NCBI GenBank assembly: GCA_024233285.1
Contig: JACKPU010000003.1
Location: 186,001 to 250,000, forward strand
DNA from: Opitutaceae bacterium
GTDB taxonomy: Bacteria > Verrucomicrobiota > Verrucomicrobiia > Opitutales > Opitutaceae
Direction: 5' to 3'
Length of the DNA: 64,000 nucleotides
Positions 44,085-51,920 of the stretch are shown piece after piece. The position numbers and the translations under genes are program-made. Positions within the stretch are counted from its first letter, which is position 1. Each line of letters starts with the position of its first letter. The notes beneath the pieces were generated by a model. The model had not been told where the DNA came from. It ran no database searches and saw nothing but the letters and a program-made list of their open reading frames with translations.

Positions 44085-44828
44085 TCAAGGCGTGCAGGCT
44101 TGCGTTGAGGAGGGAGAGGTGAGTTCAAGGACCCTCGGGAAAAGGATGCTGTTTTCCTTGTGCACATGGCGGTGGAGATCGGCCTCAAACGCGGCGAGTC
44201 CGGCGAGCAGCGCCCGATGGGTGTTGCAGCATGGGTTCTCGGTAGAGAAGTCGTCCGTCAGTTCGCGCAGGTGGTTGATGGCTCGGCCGGCGTCGTCATG
44301 TTCGAGCTCCATTTGCCGAATGGGTGTGGCGATCATGCTGCGGGCGCAGGAGCCCTCGGTTTCGGTTTCGATACGCCTGACCAAAGGGAAGAGCGCAACT
44401 TCCTCTTTTTCCATATGGTCGAACATTTCTTCGGCCAAGTTACGGGTGCTGGCCGAGACTTCGAACAGTCGGGGATCGTATGAGCCATGCTTGGCCGCGA
44501 CGCGATCCGCCATTTCAACCAAACGCGGAAGCTCGACCTTGGTGTAGGCGTGGTGTGTGTTCTCGATGTGATCGGCGAGCTGCGTGAGCGTCATGCCAGC
44601 TGCGTCAATTTCGACCGGAGAGTCGCCCAGCGCGTCAGCCGCGCTTTGCAACAAAACCAACGTGGTGGCAGTGTCCAAGCCTCGTTGAGCACACGCTTGC
44701 ACGAGCGTTTGTTTGCCTTTGCAGCAATAATCTATGCCGAGGTGCTCGAACAGGCGGGCCAACCCAGGTTGCGCGGCAACGATGGCTCCGACAGTGGTTT
44801 CACGAGTGAAGGAAAGGGTGGTGCTCAT
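44085..44828 (-). CDS. ric: Iron-sulfur cluster repair di-iron protein (RIC/YtfE/ScdA)
   Basis: 247 residues. The N-terminal DUF542 domain has the paired cysteines (FEHLGIDYCCKGKQTL, about 27-42). The hemerythrin-like domain carries His and Glu ligands in LADHIENTHHAY, FDHMEKEEVALFP, QMELEHDDAGRA and DLHRHVHKENSILFP. RIC proteins restore nitric oxide-damaged iron-sulfur clusters and handle NO in the cytoplasm. The gene has its own FNR/DNR-type promoter upstream (44835-44876), which appears to give a leaderless message, and lies next to the nitrite reductase operon whose product is NO. Confidence 0.93.
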   Translation of the reverse strand: MSTTLSFTRETTVGAIVAAQPGLARLFEHLGIDYCCKGKQTLVQACAQRGLDTATTLVLLQSAADALGDSPVEIDAAGMTLTQLADHIENTHHAYTKVELPRLVEMADRVAAKHGSYDPRLFEVSASTRNLAEEMFDHMEKEEVALFPLVRRIETETEGSCARSMIATPIRQMELEHDDAGRAINHLRELTDDFSTENPCCNTHRALLAGLAAFEADLHRHVHKENSILFPRVLELTSPSSTQACTP

Positions 44829-44834
44829 GCCACG

Positions 44835-44876
44835 ACTTTAGCGCGACTTCACCGTGAATGCCTTGAGCTGCATCAA
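44835..44876 (-). promoter_or_regulatory. FNR/DNR box and -10 element of ric
   Basis: On the minus strand TTGATGCAGCTCAA (44863-44876; 9 of 10 consensus positions) has its centre 41.5 bases from the A of the ric ATG. TAAAGT occupies 44835-44840, exactly -12 to -7 if transcription starts at that A. The message would then be leaderless. Confidence 0.65.
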
Positions 44877-44898
44877 GACATGTGAAGTTTAATGCATC

Positions 44899-45309
44899 TT
44901 ATCCGGTCGTCGATCGGGCGTGCAGCGCGATAATCTGGCGCAAACGCTGGCCGATGGTCTCGGCGGCGAGAACCATGTCCTCCGCTTCATTCGCGGGTAG
45001 CCAGATGCGGCAGTGTCTGCACCACAGCCCCAGCCATGCTTCGAAGTGTTTTTCTTCCAACCCGAGTGGCACATGCTTGAACGGCATTGGTCCCGAGTAG
45101 CGCGCGGGGCCGCCGGTTACTCCTGACCAGAAGTCCGCGATCTTTTCGAGATGCGCGGGCCAGTCCTCAATGTGCGCGGCGAAGACCGGGCCGATGACTT
45201 GGTGCTGGCGCACGTCGGCGTAAAAGTGCCTGAGCAAGCCCATGAGGGCGGGACGACCGCCGATACGATCGAACAGGGAGGCGGGACGCGATGACGATGA
45301 GAGGGACAT
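44899..45309 (-). CDS. Truncated hemoglobin (group III-like)
   Basis: 136 residues of 2-on-2 globin. Sequence features are LFDRIGGRPALMGLLRHFYADVRQHQVIGPVFAAHI, the FW segment (KIADFWSGVTGGPARYSGPMPFKHVPL) and the proximal-His helix EKHFEAWLGLWCRHC. The KHxxL plus HFxxWLxLW pattern resembles group III trHbs. Such proteins bind NO and oxygen and are often NO-responsive. It is the last gene of the nitrite-reductase operon, 9 bases after the Crp/Fnr gene, which supports a NO-related job. Confidence 0.88.
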   Translation of the reverse strand: MSLSSSSRPASLFDRIGGRPALMGLLRHFYADVRQHQVIGPVFAAHIEDWPAHLEKIADFWSGVTGGPARYSGPMPFKHVPLGLEEKHFEAWLGLWCRHCRIWLPANEAEDMVLAAETIGQRLRQIIALHARSTTG

Positions 45310-45318
45310 GAGATGAGC

Positions 45319-46038
45319 TTAGGGTTCACCGAGGTTGCGATGGAGCATGGCACTCAGCGCGGTGTTATTATGCGCCGTGATGGCTTTGGCGGCCACAGTG
45401 ATAAGTTTTTGATCGCGCAACCGGCCGAGTGTGCGGGAAAGCGTCTCGCTGCTGGTGCCAAGCTCGGCGGCGAGTTCGCGCTTGGTGCCCGGCAGCTTGA
45501 TGACTGAGTCCGACGAGGCGCGGCTGTGTTTCACGAGCCAGTTGAGCAGGCGGGTCTCCACGTCCTTCAAGGTCAGGTCGTCGAGCATGCCCACCAGCAC
45601 GCGCAGGTGCGTGCTCATCGAGCCGAGCATGCGCAGCGCGAGATCGGGCCGCCGGCCGATGAGGTCGAGCAAGGGTTGCTTGGGCAGGAGCAGCACCGAG
45701 CTGGCTTGGATGGCACGGGCGTTGGCCGGGTAGCCGGTGGGCGAGGACAACGCGGCCTCGGCGAACGACTCGCCGGCGCGAAAGATGTGGATCACCTGTT
45801 CCTTGCCGGCGGCGCTGACGCGGTGGACGTTGATCGCGCCGGTGCGGACGAGATAGCAGCCGTGCGCGGGTTCGCCTTCGTGAAACAAATATTCACCGCG
45901 TGCGAGTTGCAGCAGCCGGGTGAAACCGGCGATTTCCTCCAAGTCCGGTCCGGGCACATTGCCGAACAACTGGCTGGAACGCAGCGTGCCCATGAGGGCG
46001 GTCAGCTTCAAATCAGACGGGCGAAGGTTCGACGACAT
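45319..46038 (-). CDS. Crp/Fnr-family regulator (DNR/NnrR-like)
   Basis: 239 residues: a cyclic-nucleotide-binding-type domain (LFGNVPGPDLEEIAGFTRLLQLARGEYLFHEGEPAHGCYLVRTGAINVHRV), the long dimerisation helix, and a winged helix-turn-helix (TKRELAAELGTSSETLSRTLGRLRDQKLI). It lacks the N-terminal cysteine cluster of FNR (one Cys in total), so oxygen sensing through a [4Fe-4S] cluster is excluded. A DNR/NnrR-type NO sensor is the natural reading from its position inside the nirK operon. The recognition helix residues E, S and R (SSETLSRTL) fit TTGAT-N4-ATCAA boxes, three of which lie in this cluster. Confidence 0.88.
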   Translation of the reverse strand: MSSNLRPSDLKLTALMGTLRSSQLFGNVPGPDLEEIAGFTRLLQLARGEYLFHEGEPAHGCYLVRTGAINVHRVSAAGKEQVIHIFRAGESFAEAALSSPTGYPANARAIQASSVLLLPKQPLLDLIGRRPDLALRMLGSMSTHLRVLVGMLDDLTLKDVETRLLNWLVKHSRASSDSVIKLPGTKRELAAELGTSSETLSRTLGRLRDQKLITVAAKAITAHNNTALSAMLHRNLGEP

Positions 46039-46074
46039 GGCGGCAGCCTAGCAGATTGCGCGGCGGATGCGAAC

Positions 46075-46536
46075 TCAAGGGGCGAAGAGCGGGTAGCCGC
46101 CGAGCCGCAGACTGGCGCCGGCCACGGTGAACAACACCGCCAGCACGGTGACGCCGATGATGTGCGCGCCCATCACCGGCAGGTTGTCATCGCGCAGGCG
46201 CGGGATGACGCGGAGCTTGGCGTGCAGGGCGAGCGCGACGGTCAGGGCGAGAAACACGAGCTTGGCCTGCACGACGCGGGCGGCGCCCGTTTCGCCCAAC
46301 CAAGTGGCAGGCGAGCCGCCGAGAATCCGATGCGCCAAGGCGAAACCGGTCAGCACTTGCAACACCAGCGCCGGCATGCCGATGCGTTCATAGGCGCGTT
46401 CGAACTCGCGGATGAGCGCGGCCTTTTTCTCGCGCAGTGCCCGCGGCAGGATGCGGACGGCCAGCACGAGATGCCCGCCGACCCAGACGCAGGCGCCGAG
46501 GATGTGCAGGCAAAGCAGCAGGTAATAGGCAGGCAT
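46075..46536 (-). CDS. CopD-like membrane protein
   Basis: 153 residues with four or so transmembrane helices (LLLCLHILGACVWVGGHLVLA; MPALVLQVLTGFALAHRIL; AKLVFLALTVALALHA; IIGVTVLAVLFTVAGASLRLG). The LHILGACVWVGGHL segment with His and Gly matches the CopD/YcnJ-like and related heme or copper membrane proteins. In a NirK operon a role in copper delivery or redox partnering is plausible but not proven. The start follows the DUF2249 gene stop by 4 bases; the longer frame to 46671 only overlaps that gene. Confidence 0.75.
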   Translation of the reverse strand: MPAYYLLLCLHILGACVWVGGHLVLAVRILPRALREKKAALIREFERAYERIGMPALVLQVLTGFALAHRILGGSPATWLGETGAARVVQAKLVFLALTVALALHAKLRVIPRLRDDNLPVMGAHIIGVTVLAVLFTVAGASLRLGGYPLFAP

Positions 46537-46540
46537 GATT

Positions 46541-46774
46541 TCACTCGCGTTGGAAGCGCACCCGCCAGGCGCCGTCCGGCTGATGCTCGACCGTTGAATT
46601 GAAGCCATCGCCGCGGAGCAGTTCGATGAGCGGCGAGGGCAGAAACGGGGCGACGACCGTGAGGGTTTCACTCTCCTTCAGCGTGGCGACGCGACTGCGG
46701 ATGACGGGCAGCGGCTCTTCGCCGCGTGCGAGGAGCGGGCGAATGTCAATGAGGTTGGAATGGGCGGCAGGCAT
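46541..46774 (-). CDS. DUF2249 domain protein
   Basis: 77 residues with the DUF2249 pattern: IDIRPLLARGEEPLPVIRSRVATLKESETLTVVAPFLPSPLIELL, then a C-terminal VRFQRE. The fold is TusA/SirA-like. DUF2249 genes are regularly found near nitric oxide reductase, nitrite reductase and hemerythrin genes in denitrifiers, but the biochemical role is unknown. The protein lacks a cysteine at the TusA active site. It sits in the operon between the porin and the CopD-like gene. Confidence 0.85.
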   Translation of the reverse strand: MPAAHSNLIDIRPLLARGEEPLPVIRSRVATLKESETLTVVAPFLPSPLIELLRGDGFNSTVEHQPDGAWRVRFQRE

Positions 46775-46781
46775 GGGGGAA

Positions 46782-47948
46782 TCAGAGGGTGTATTCGAGT
46801 TGCAACCACAGTTTACGCACGTCGGGCGTGGTCAAACTGCCGGCGAAGTAGGCTGTCTTGACCAAGGCTGACAGGTGGTCGGAAAGTCGGCGGGAGAGCT
46901 GCAAATCGAATTCATCGCCGTAATCAGCGCCTGAGCGACTAGCGGTGAATTGATGATAGAAGCCCAGCAGGTTGATTTGCGCCGGCAGTTTGGCCGAGAC
47001 CTTCAGGTAGGTGTCGCGCAGGCCGTCGGCCGGTGTCGTGAGAAACACATCGGCCCACCCATTGAACGCATGCAAGGTGGCCAGCGGCGTGCGAAAGCTG
47101 CCGCCGCTGCCCGCGCCGAGGGTCTCGTGCCCGAGGGCGAGCAAACCGGGCGAGCCGCTGATTCCGATCTCGAGCGCGTAATAATCCGCCGAGTAGCGCA
47201 GCGGGCTGGCGCCGAAATCACGTTGGGTGGCGTATTCCGCCCGATACAAGAGCTTTGCTTTTTCGGATAAAACCCTCGTGCCCTCATAACTCGCGCCGTA
47301 GGTCGCGCACGAGTTGCCGGCGGCTGGTCCTTCGAAATCAAGCAGGTAGGCGTAGCCGGTGAGATTCCGGTGACGAATGTTCAGCAGGTGCGAGTCCGAG
47401 TCCCAACGGCCCTGCGGGTGATCGCGTCCGAAGACGCGATTGGCACGCCGCAGCCACGCGTAGTGAACGGTGGTGTTATCGAGGCTCTTGTTTTGCAAGG
47501 AGACCGCATCGAAGGTTTGCATGTTTTGCCGCCAACCCACGTCGCCGACGAAGCGGGCGCTGTCGAGGACGAGACGCTGTCGGCCGAGGGTGATTGTGGT
47601 ATCTCGATGATTCCATCCTGCCCAGGCTTGATTTAGCTCCGTGGTTTCCGGATCGGCCACCACGGTGCGGCCCGCGCCGGCAGAATTGAGACCGGCTTGG
47701 TTATAGGCAGCGCCATCGGCCGCGACGATGTTTTCAGCCTCGATGGAAAAAGTGAACCCCTGCTCGAAGGTGGCGATCAATCCAAGTCGGGTGCGAAGCG
47801 TCAGTGCCGCGGAATCGCGCAGACCGGTTTGCGCGGCGTCCTCATGACGCAGCCGGATGTTCAAAGTCGGCTTGACCACCGGCTCAGTTGGGGCGGCGGA
47901 CAACGCCACCGCGGCCAGCAACAGGGGCGGCAATCGGAATGGGTTCAC
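46782..47948 (-). CDS. Outer-membrane porin, alginate-export family
   Basis: 388 residues from a GTG start that overlaps the SCO stop by 4 bases (GTGA). Signal peptide NPFRLPPLLLAAVALSAAP. The mature part has barrel-type strands with alternating residues (LNIRLRHEDAAQTGLRDSAALTLRTRLGL; AWAGWNHRDTTITLGRQRLVLD; LWLQLEYTL at the end), matching the AlgE-like alginate-export family found in many non-alginate contexts. In this operon it may allow nitrite or copper across the outer membrane; that is inference only. Confidence 0.8.
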   Translation of the reverse strand: MNPFRLPPLLLAAVALSAAPTEPVVKPTLNIRLRHEDAAQTGLRDSAALTLRTRLGLIATFEQGFTFSIEAENIVAADGAAYNQAGLNSAGAGRTVVADPETTELNQAWAGWNHRDTTITLGRQRLVLDSARFVGDVGWRQNMQTFDAVSLQNKSLDNTTVHYAWLRRANRVFGRDHPQGRWDSDSHLLNIRHRNLTGYAYLLDFEGPAAGNSCATYGASYEGTRVLSEKAKLLYRAEYATQRDFGASPLRYSADYYALEIGISGSPGLLALGHETLGAGSGGSFRTPLATLHAFNGWADVFLTTPADGLRDTYLKVSAKLPAQINLLGFYHQFTASRSGADYGDEFDLQLSRRLSDHLSALVKTAYFAGSLTTPDVRKLWLQLEYTL

Positions 47949-48544
47949 GGCGATGCCTCGATCTGGGCCACGGCCGCGGCGGTCTCGTCGAGGCCGCCCT
48001 GTAGGCCGTTGCGTTGATGCACGATCTCGCCCTCGCGATTGAGCACGGTGATGAGATTGGAGTGCGAGAACATGCCGTTGGTTTCCTGGCGGTATTTCAC
48101 GCCGAGCAGGGCGGCGAGTTCGCTGACGGCGTCCGCGTTGCCGTGGAGCAGCTGCCATTGCGGACCGAGCGCGCGTTCGTCGCGGTATTTGGCCAAGGCT
48201 TCCGGGGTATCCCGCTCGGTGTCGAAGGAGACGAGCACAAAGGCGACATCATCGCGGATCTCGGCCGGCAAGGAGTCGCGGATGCGCGTCATGTCGCCGA
48301 CGAGCAACGGGCACGCGTAACCGCACGAGGCGAAGAACATCGTCAGGACCACGGGTCTGCCGCGGAATTCGGCCAAGGTGACGCTCTCGTTGCGATCATT
48401 GGTGAAGGCGGCTTCGAGCTGATAGAGCGAAAGCGCGGAGAGCGGTTCGCCGGCGGCCGCCTCGGCGCAGCAGGATGGCTTTTCGGCCCGAACGGTTGCG
48501 GCCAACAGGCCGAAGACAAAAAGAAGTATGCGTGAATGAGTCAT
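47945..48544 (-). CDS. SCO1/SenC family copper chaperone-like thioredoxin protein
   Basis: 199 residues. Signal peptide SRILLFVFGLLAATVRAE. The thioredoxin-like domain contains the CxxxC copper motif in FFASCGYACPLLVGD and the third ligand His in MFSHSNLITVL. SCO proteins load copper into periplasmic copper enzymes, here most naturally the copper nitrite reductase NirK. The cysteine pair in SCCAEAA near the mature N-terminus is an unusual extra. The gene overlaps nirV by 4 bases and the porin by 4 bases. Confidence 0.9.
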   Translation of the reverse strand: MTHSRILLFVFGLLAATVRAEKPSCCAEAAAGEPLSALSLYQLEAAFTNDRNESVTLAEFRGRPVVLTMFFASCGYACPLLVGDMTRIRDSLPAEIRDDVAFVLVSFDTERDTPEALAKYRDERALGPQWQLLHGNADAVSELAALLGVKYRQETNGMFSHSNLITVLNREGEIVHQRNGLQGGLDETAAAVAQIEASP

Positions 48545-49455
48545 GGTGAACTTTGGCTGGGGGTTTCGACGTCGCGCGCACAGCGGAAACCGAGCGAGCT
48601 GGTGGTGTTGTTGGCACGGAGCGAACTGCGAAGGGCGCTGCGCATGAAGGCTGCATAATCGCTGGTGTCGCGCGCGCCGACAGAGCCGGCGGAGCAGAAC
48701 AGGTTGCGTTCGAGGCTGCTGTCGCCGCGCGATTCGCCGGTGACCATGGCGGTGTTGAAATCCGACACCCATTCCCATACGTAACCGAACAGGGCGCGCA
48801 CGCCGAGATGGTTGGTCCGGGCGTCGGTGGTGGTCGGGATTACTTGCGGCGTGGGCCGGGCCAGCCAGCGGTAGATGTCGCCGTTGAGTTCGGTGTCGTC
48901 GCGCCCGTCCGGCGTGGTGTAACCAACTGCAGCGGCACGTTCCCATTCGGCGGTGGTTGGGAGTCGTTTGCCGAGCCAACGGGCGTAGGCGCGCGCGGCA
49001 AACCACGACACATGCACGACAGGGGAATCAGGCGGGGCGAGCGGACCCAATTCCAATTCGCCGGCCCAGTGCTTCAGGTAGGATTCATCCGCAAACAGCG
49101 GGCTCACATTGGAGCGTCGCCATTTGGGATTGGCCTGCACGAAGGCGAGAAACTCGCCGTTGGTGACGGGTTGTTCATCCAAACAAAACGCCGGCACGGC
49201 GATGGTCACGGGGTCGGCAGGACTGGTGAACAGCGGGACGTAGTTGCCGGCGGGGATCTCAATCATGCCGGTGGGGGCGGCATGATTGAGGCCAGCGCCC
49301 AGCAACCCAAGGGCGCTGATTAGGAACGCCCGGCGGAAAGAAAGACGAATGCGCCGGGTTCTCGATGGGCACAGGGACGTGCCCATCCACCTTTCGATCC
49401 GCGGGTGGACGCGCACGTCCCGGTGCGCGTCGCGCTGTTCGTCTTTCGCCATCAT
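48541..49455 (-). CDS. nirV: NirV-like SUMF1/FGE-family protein
   Basis: 304 residues with one SUMF1-type domain (about 60-295): MIEIPAGNYVPLFTSP, FCLDEQPVTNGEFLAFVQAN, VVHVSWFAARAYARWLGKRLPTTAEWERAAAVG, YVWEWVSDF, and SLGFRCARD. The cysteine pair of true formylglycine-generating enzymes is not evident. nirV genes commonly follow nirK, matching the position here, and their role is unknown. The N-terminal 45 residues before the signal-like helix RRAFLISALGLLGAGLNHAA are encoded by a palindromic repeat, so a downstream start is possible. Confidence 0.82.
   Translation of the reverse strand: MMAKDEQRDAHRDVRVHPRIERWMGTSLCPSRTRRIRLSFRRAFLISALGLLGAGLNHAAPTGMIEIPAGNYVPLFTSPADPVTIAVPAFCLDEQPVTNGEFLAFVQANPKWRRSNVSPLFADESYLKHWAGELELGPLAPPDSPVVHVSWFAARAYARWLGKRLPTTAEWERAAAVGYTTPDGRDDTELNGDIYRWLARPTPQVIPTTTDARTNHLGVRALFGYVWEWVSDFNTAMVTGESRGDSSLERNLFCSAGSVGARDTSDYAAFMRSALRSSLRANNTTSSLGFRCARDVETPSQSSP
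49367..49428. repeat. REP-like palindrome overlapping the nirV 5' end
   Basis: A 25-base arm at 49367-49391 pairs with 49404-49428 at 21 of 25 positions. The left arm also holds an internal GGGCAC/GTGCCC inverted repeat. The element lies within the first codons of nirV, so it is either translated or marks a wrong start. Confidence 0.5.
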
Positions 49456-49469
49456 TTGATCAGCGTTTC

Positions 49470-50981
49470 TCAGTTGGTTTCGCTCTTCACGCGGCGCACA
49501 TCGTCGGTCGTGACGCTGCCGCCGTCATTGCCCCATTCGTTGAGGATGTAGGTCACGACATCGGCGACTTGCTCGTCGTTGAGCTGCGATTGCGCGGGCA
49601 TGGCGCTGTTGAAGGTTTCGCCATTGACCGTCACGGGGCCGGTCAGACCTTTCATCACGATACGGATGGCGCGGTCCTTGTCGGCGAGGAGGTAGTCGGA
49701 CTTGGCGAGCGGCGGGAATACCTTGGGCATGCCCTTGCCATCGGGCAGGTGACAGGCGAAGCAGACTTGCATGTAAACCCGCTTGCCGCGCTCCATCTGC
49801 ACTTCCTTGGTGAGGCTGGCGATGGCCGGGTTGTTTTTGATTTCGGCGGCGATCTTTTTCTCCAACTCGGCCTCGCGCTTTTGCGCGGCGGTGCCGGCCT
49901 CGGCTTGGTCGCCGAGATAGATGGCGTCGATTTCCTTGCCGGAATAAACCACGCGATCGCTGGGACCGGAGACTTTCAACATGCCGAGGGTGCCTTTGTT
50001 GAAGGCGCGGGACAAGGCATGGTCCACGAGGATGAACGTGCCGGGGGCCTCGACCTTGAAATCCATGACGCTGGCGCCACCGGCAGGGACGAGGGTGGTT
50101 TGGATGTTGTGTTGCGGCGTGCTGAAACTCGCCTCAGGATAAACAGTGTCGAAGATTTCACCGATGACGTGAAATGATGAGGTGAGGTTGGGACCACCGA
50201 CGCCGAAGTAGAGGCGCACGGTTTCGCCGACGTTGGCGGTCAGGGCGTTGTCGCCGACGAGTGCGCCGACCGAGCCGTTGAGCAGCACGTAGGTCGGGTG
50301 CTCGTCGATCGACTTGGCCATGTCGAAGGTTTGCAGGCCGGGTTCGCCATAGCGGCCTTGGGTATAGAAATCGCCTTGCATCACGTAATATTCGCGATCG
50401 ACCGGCGGCAGTCCCTCCGCGGGCTCAACGAGGATGAGGCCATACATGCCGTTGCCGACGTGCATGGGCACGGGCGCGGTCGCGCAGTGGTAAACGAAGA
50501 GGCCGGGGTTGAGCGCCTTGAACGTGAAGCGCGAACTGTGGCCCGGCGCGGTGAACGACGAGGTGGCGCCGCCGCCCGGACCGGTGACCGCGTGCAGGTC
50601 GATGTTGTGCGGGAGCTTGGACGACGGGTGATTGTTGAGGTGAAACTCAACGACGTCGCCCTCGCGGATGCGGATGAACGAACCGGGCACGGTGCCGCCG
50701 AAGGTCCAGAATGTGTAGGTGGCGCCGTCGGCGATGCGCGACTCGACTTCGCGCACCTCGAGGTGCACGACGACGCGCGCGGCGTGCTTGCGCGTGATGG
50801 GCGGCGGCACATGCGGCGGCGCGGTGAGCACGGCGGTTTCCACCGGCATGGCGAGAACCGCCGGCGGAAGGTCAACCGGACCCTCCACTTCGCCGACCGG
50901 TTCGCTGGCAATGAGCGCTTGTCCGGAGAACAGTGCCGCGCACAGCAGGCCGGCCAATGGGATTGATGGGGATGTTTTCAT
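49470..50981 (-). CDS. nirK: Copper nitrite reductase with C-terminal cytochrome c domain
   Basis: 503 residues, a three-domain NirK that reduces nitrite to NO in the periplasm. Signal peptide about 1-25. Cupredoxin part: HNIDLHAVTG carries T1 His, the catalytic Asp and a T2 His; VYHCATAPVPMHVGNGMYG carries T2 His and T1 Cys, His and Met; SSFHVIG carries the catalytic His; ILVDHALSRAFNKG the last T2 His. A linker helix leads to a heme c domain with CFACH near 405 and the Met ligand candidate in NSAMPAQSQ. Domain order resembles the Ralstonia pickettii enzyme. It heads the operon and has a perfect FNR/DNR box upstream. Confidence 0.96.
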   Translation of the reverse strand: MKTSPSIPLAGLLCAALFSGQALIASEPVGEVEGPVDLPPAVLAMPVETAVLTAPPHVPPPITRKHAARVVVHLEVREVESRIADGATYTFWTFGGTVPGSFIRIREGDVVEFHLNNHPSSKLPHNIDLHAVTGPGGGATSSFTAPGHSSRFTFKALNPGLFVYHCATAPVPMHVGNGMYGLILVEPAEGLPPVDREYYVMQGDFYTQGRYGEPGLQTFDMAKSIDEHPTYVLLNGSVGALVGDNALTANVGETVRLYFGVGGPNLTSSFHVIGEIFDTVYPEASFSTPQHNIQTTLVPAGGASVMDFKVEAPGTFILVDHALSRAFNKGTLGMLKVSGPSDRVVYSGKEIDAIYLGDQAEAGTAAQKREAELEKKIAAEIKNNPAIASLTKEVQMERGKRVYMQVCFACHLPDGKGMPKVFPPLAKSDYLLADKDRAIRIVMKGLTGPVTVNGETFNSAMPAQSQLNDEQVADVVTYILNEWGNDGGSVTTDDVRRVKSETN

Positions 50982-51008
50982 CTTGATGGGATTTGGGTTG
51001 ATGGGGTG

Positions 51009-51050
51009 AGTTTAACGCGATTCAGGGGTGAAAGCGTTGATCTTGATCAA
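51009..51050 (-). promoter_or_regulatory. FNR/DNR box and -10 element of nirK
   Basis: TTGATCTTGATCAA (51037-51050) is a perfect TTGAT-N4-ATCAA site. With its centre at -41.5, transcription starts at 51002, and TAAACT (51009-51014) then falls at -12 to -7. The leader would be 21 bases. Confidence 0.75.
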
Positions 51051-51063
51051 GATTCCTCGAATT

Positions 51064-51855
51064 TTAGGGAAGCAGGCCCGCCCATGCAATGCTGGTGGTG
51101 AGCAGGAACAGCAGCCCGAAGCAGGCTTCGCCGATGCCGATCCTGCGGGCCGGCCAATCCGGCGCGAGCGCGGGCACGAGCAGCAGCACGCGCAGGGCCG
51201 CCAAAGTTATCAAGAGCACTGCGATCCACGGAACGGCAGCTGTTGCGGCCAGTGTGAGCAACGCGGCCAAGGTCAATGCCGTGACGCTGACGGCGGGCGC
51301 GGTGCTGACCGCATGGCCTTTGCGCCGGCGCAGATAGGTGCGGATGATCAGCACCGTGGGCAGACTGCGGGCGAGCATCAAAACGCAAAGGGCCAGGGCG
51401 GTTTGATCAGGCAATCCCGCCTGCGCGGCCATCGCGGCGGGCAGAAAGGCGAATACGCCGCACGCCGCGAGTTCGGCCTGCGTGGCACGGGATTCGTTTT
51501 GACTGTCCCAATAGAGAAACAATCCGCCCAAGGGCAGGGTAGGAATCAGCCAACGCAGGGGAGCCCATCCCGCCAATATGACGGCGGCGGCCAAGCCGCC
51601 CAGGGCGCAAAAGCCGAGCAACGTCACTGCTCGGGCGGACGCCGGGTCGCGGCGCGTGGCCAAGCGTTTGAGCGGGCGTCGCAGGAAAAATGCCGCGATG
51701 GCCGATACCGCCAGTGCGCCGCCCGCCGGTGAGAAAGCGACGAACAGGCCCAACGAAATCGGCTCAAGGGCGAGCGACCAAGAGCCGTGCTCCTTGGGCA
51801 GAAACACGCTTGGGGATCTGGTGGTTGAAAAGACCGCGATGGCGGAGGCACTCAT
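51064..51855 (-). CDS. YwiC-like membrane protein
   Basis: About 263 residues, six to eight transmembrane helices, opening with PSVFLPKEHGSWSLALEPISLGL. The KEHGSW motif is characteristic of the YwiC-like family, whose founder lies beside narK and fnr genes in Bacillus subtilis. The biochemical function is unknown. The longer frame to 51903 begins inside an FNR/DNR box, so the ATG at 51855 (MSASAIAVFS) was taken as the start. The box centre then sits exactly 41.5 bases upstream. Regulation together with the nirK operon is strongly suggested. Confidence 0.82.
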   Translation of the reverse strand: MSASAIAVFSTTRSPSVFLPKEHGSWSLALEPISLGLFVAFSPAGGALAVSAIAAFFLRRPLKRLATRRDPASARAVTLLGFCALGGLAAAVILAGWAPLRWLIPTLPLGGLFLYWDSQNESRATQAELAACGVFAFLPAAMAAQAGLPDQTALALCVLMLARSLPTVLIIRTYLRRRKGHAVSTAPAVSVTALTLAALLTLAATAAVPWIAVLLITLAALRVLLLVPALAPDWPARRIGIGEACFGLLFLLTTSIAWAGLLP

Positions 51856-51861
51856 GCCGCC

Positions 51862-51903
51862 ATCATGAAACGACGGCTGGCGCGTGACCTTGATTGCGGT
51901 CAA
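51862..51903 (-). promoter_or_regulatory. FNR/DNR box and -10 element of the YwiC-like gene
   Basis: On the minus strand TTGACCGCAATCAA (51890-51903; 9 of 10 consensus positions) centres 41.5 bases before the ATG at 51855. CATGAT (51862-51867) falls at -12 to -7 for a start at that A, so this message would also be leaderless. Confidence 0.6.
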
Positions 51904-51920
51904 GTTTTCGGGAAAAATAG

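Noticed and set aside
48541..49455. Calling the SUMF1-type protein a genuine formylglycine-generating enzyme for the neighbouring sulfatases
   Set aside because: The active-site cysteine pair is not evident, and its position directly after nirK matches the nirV family instead.
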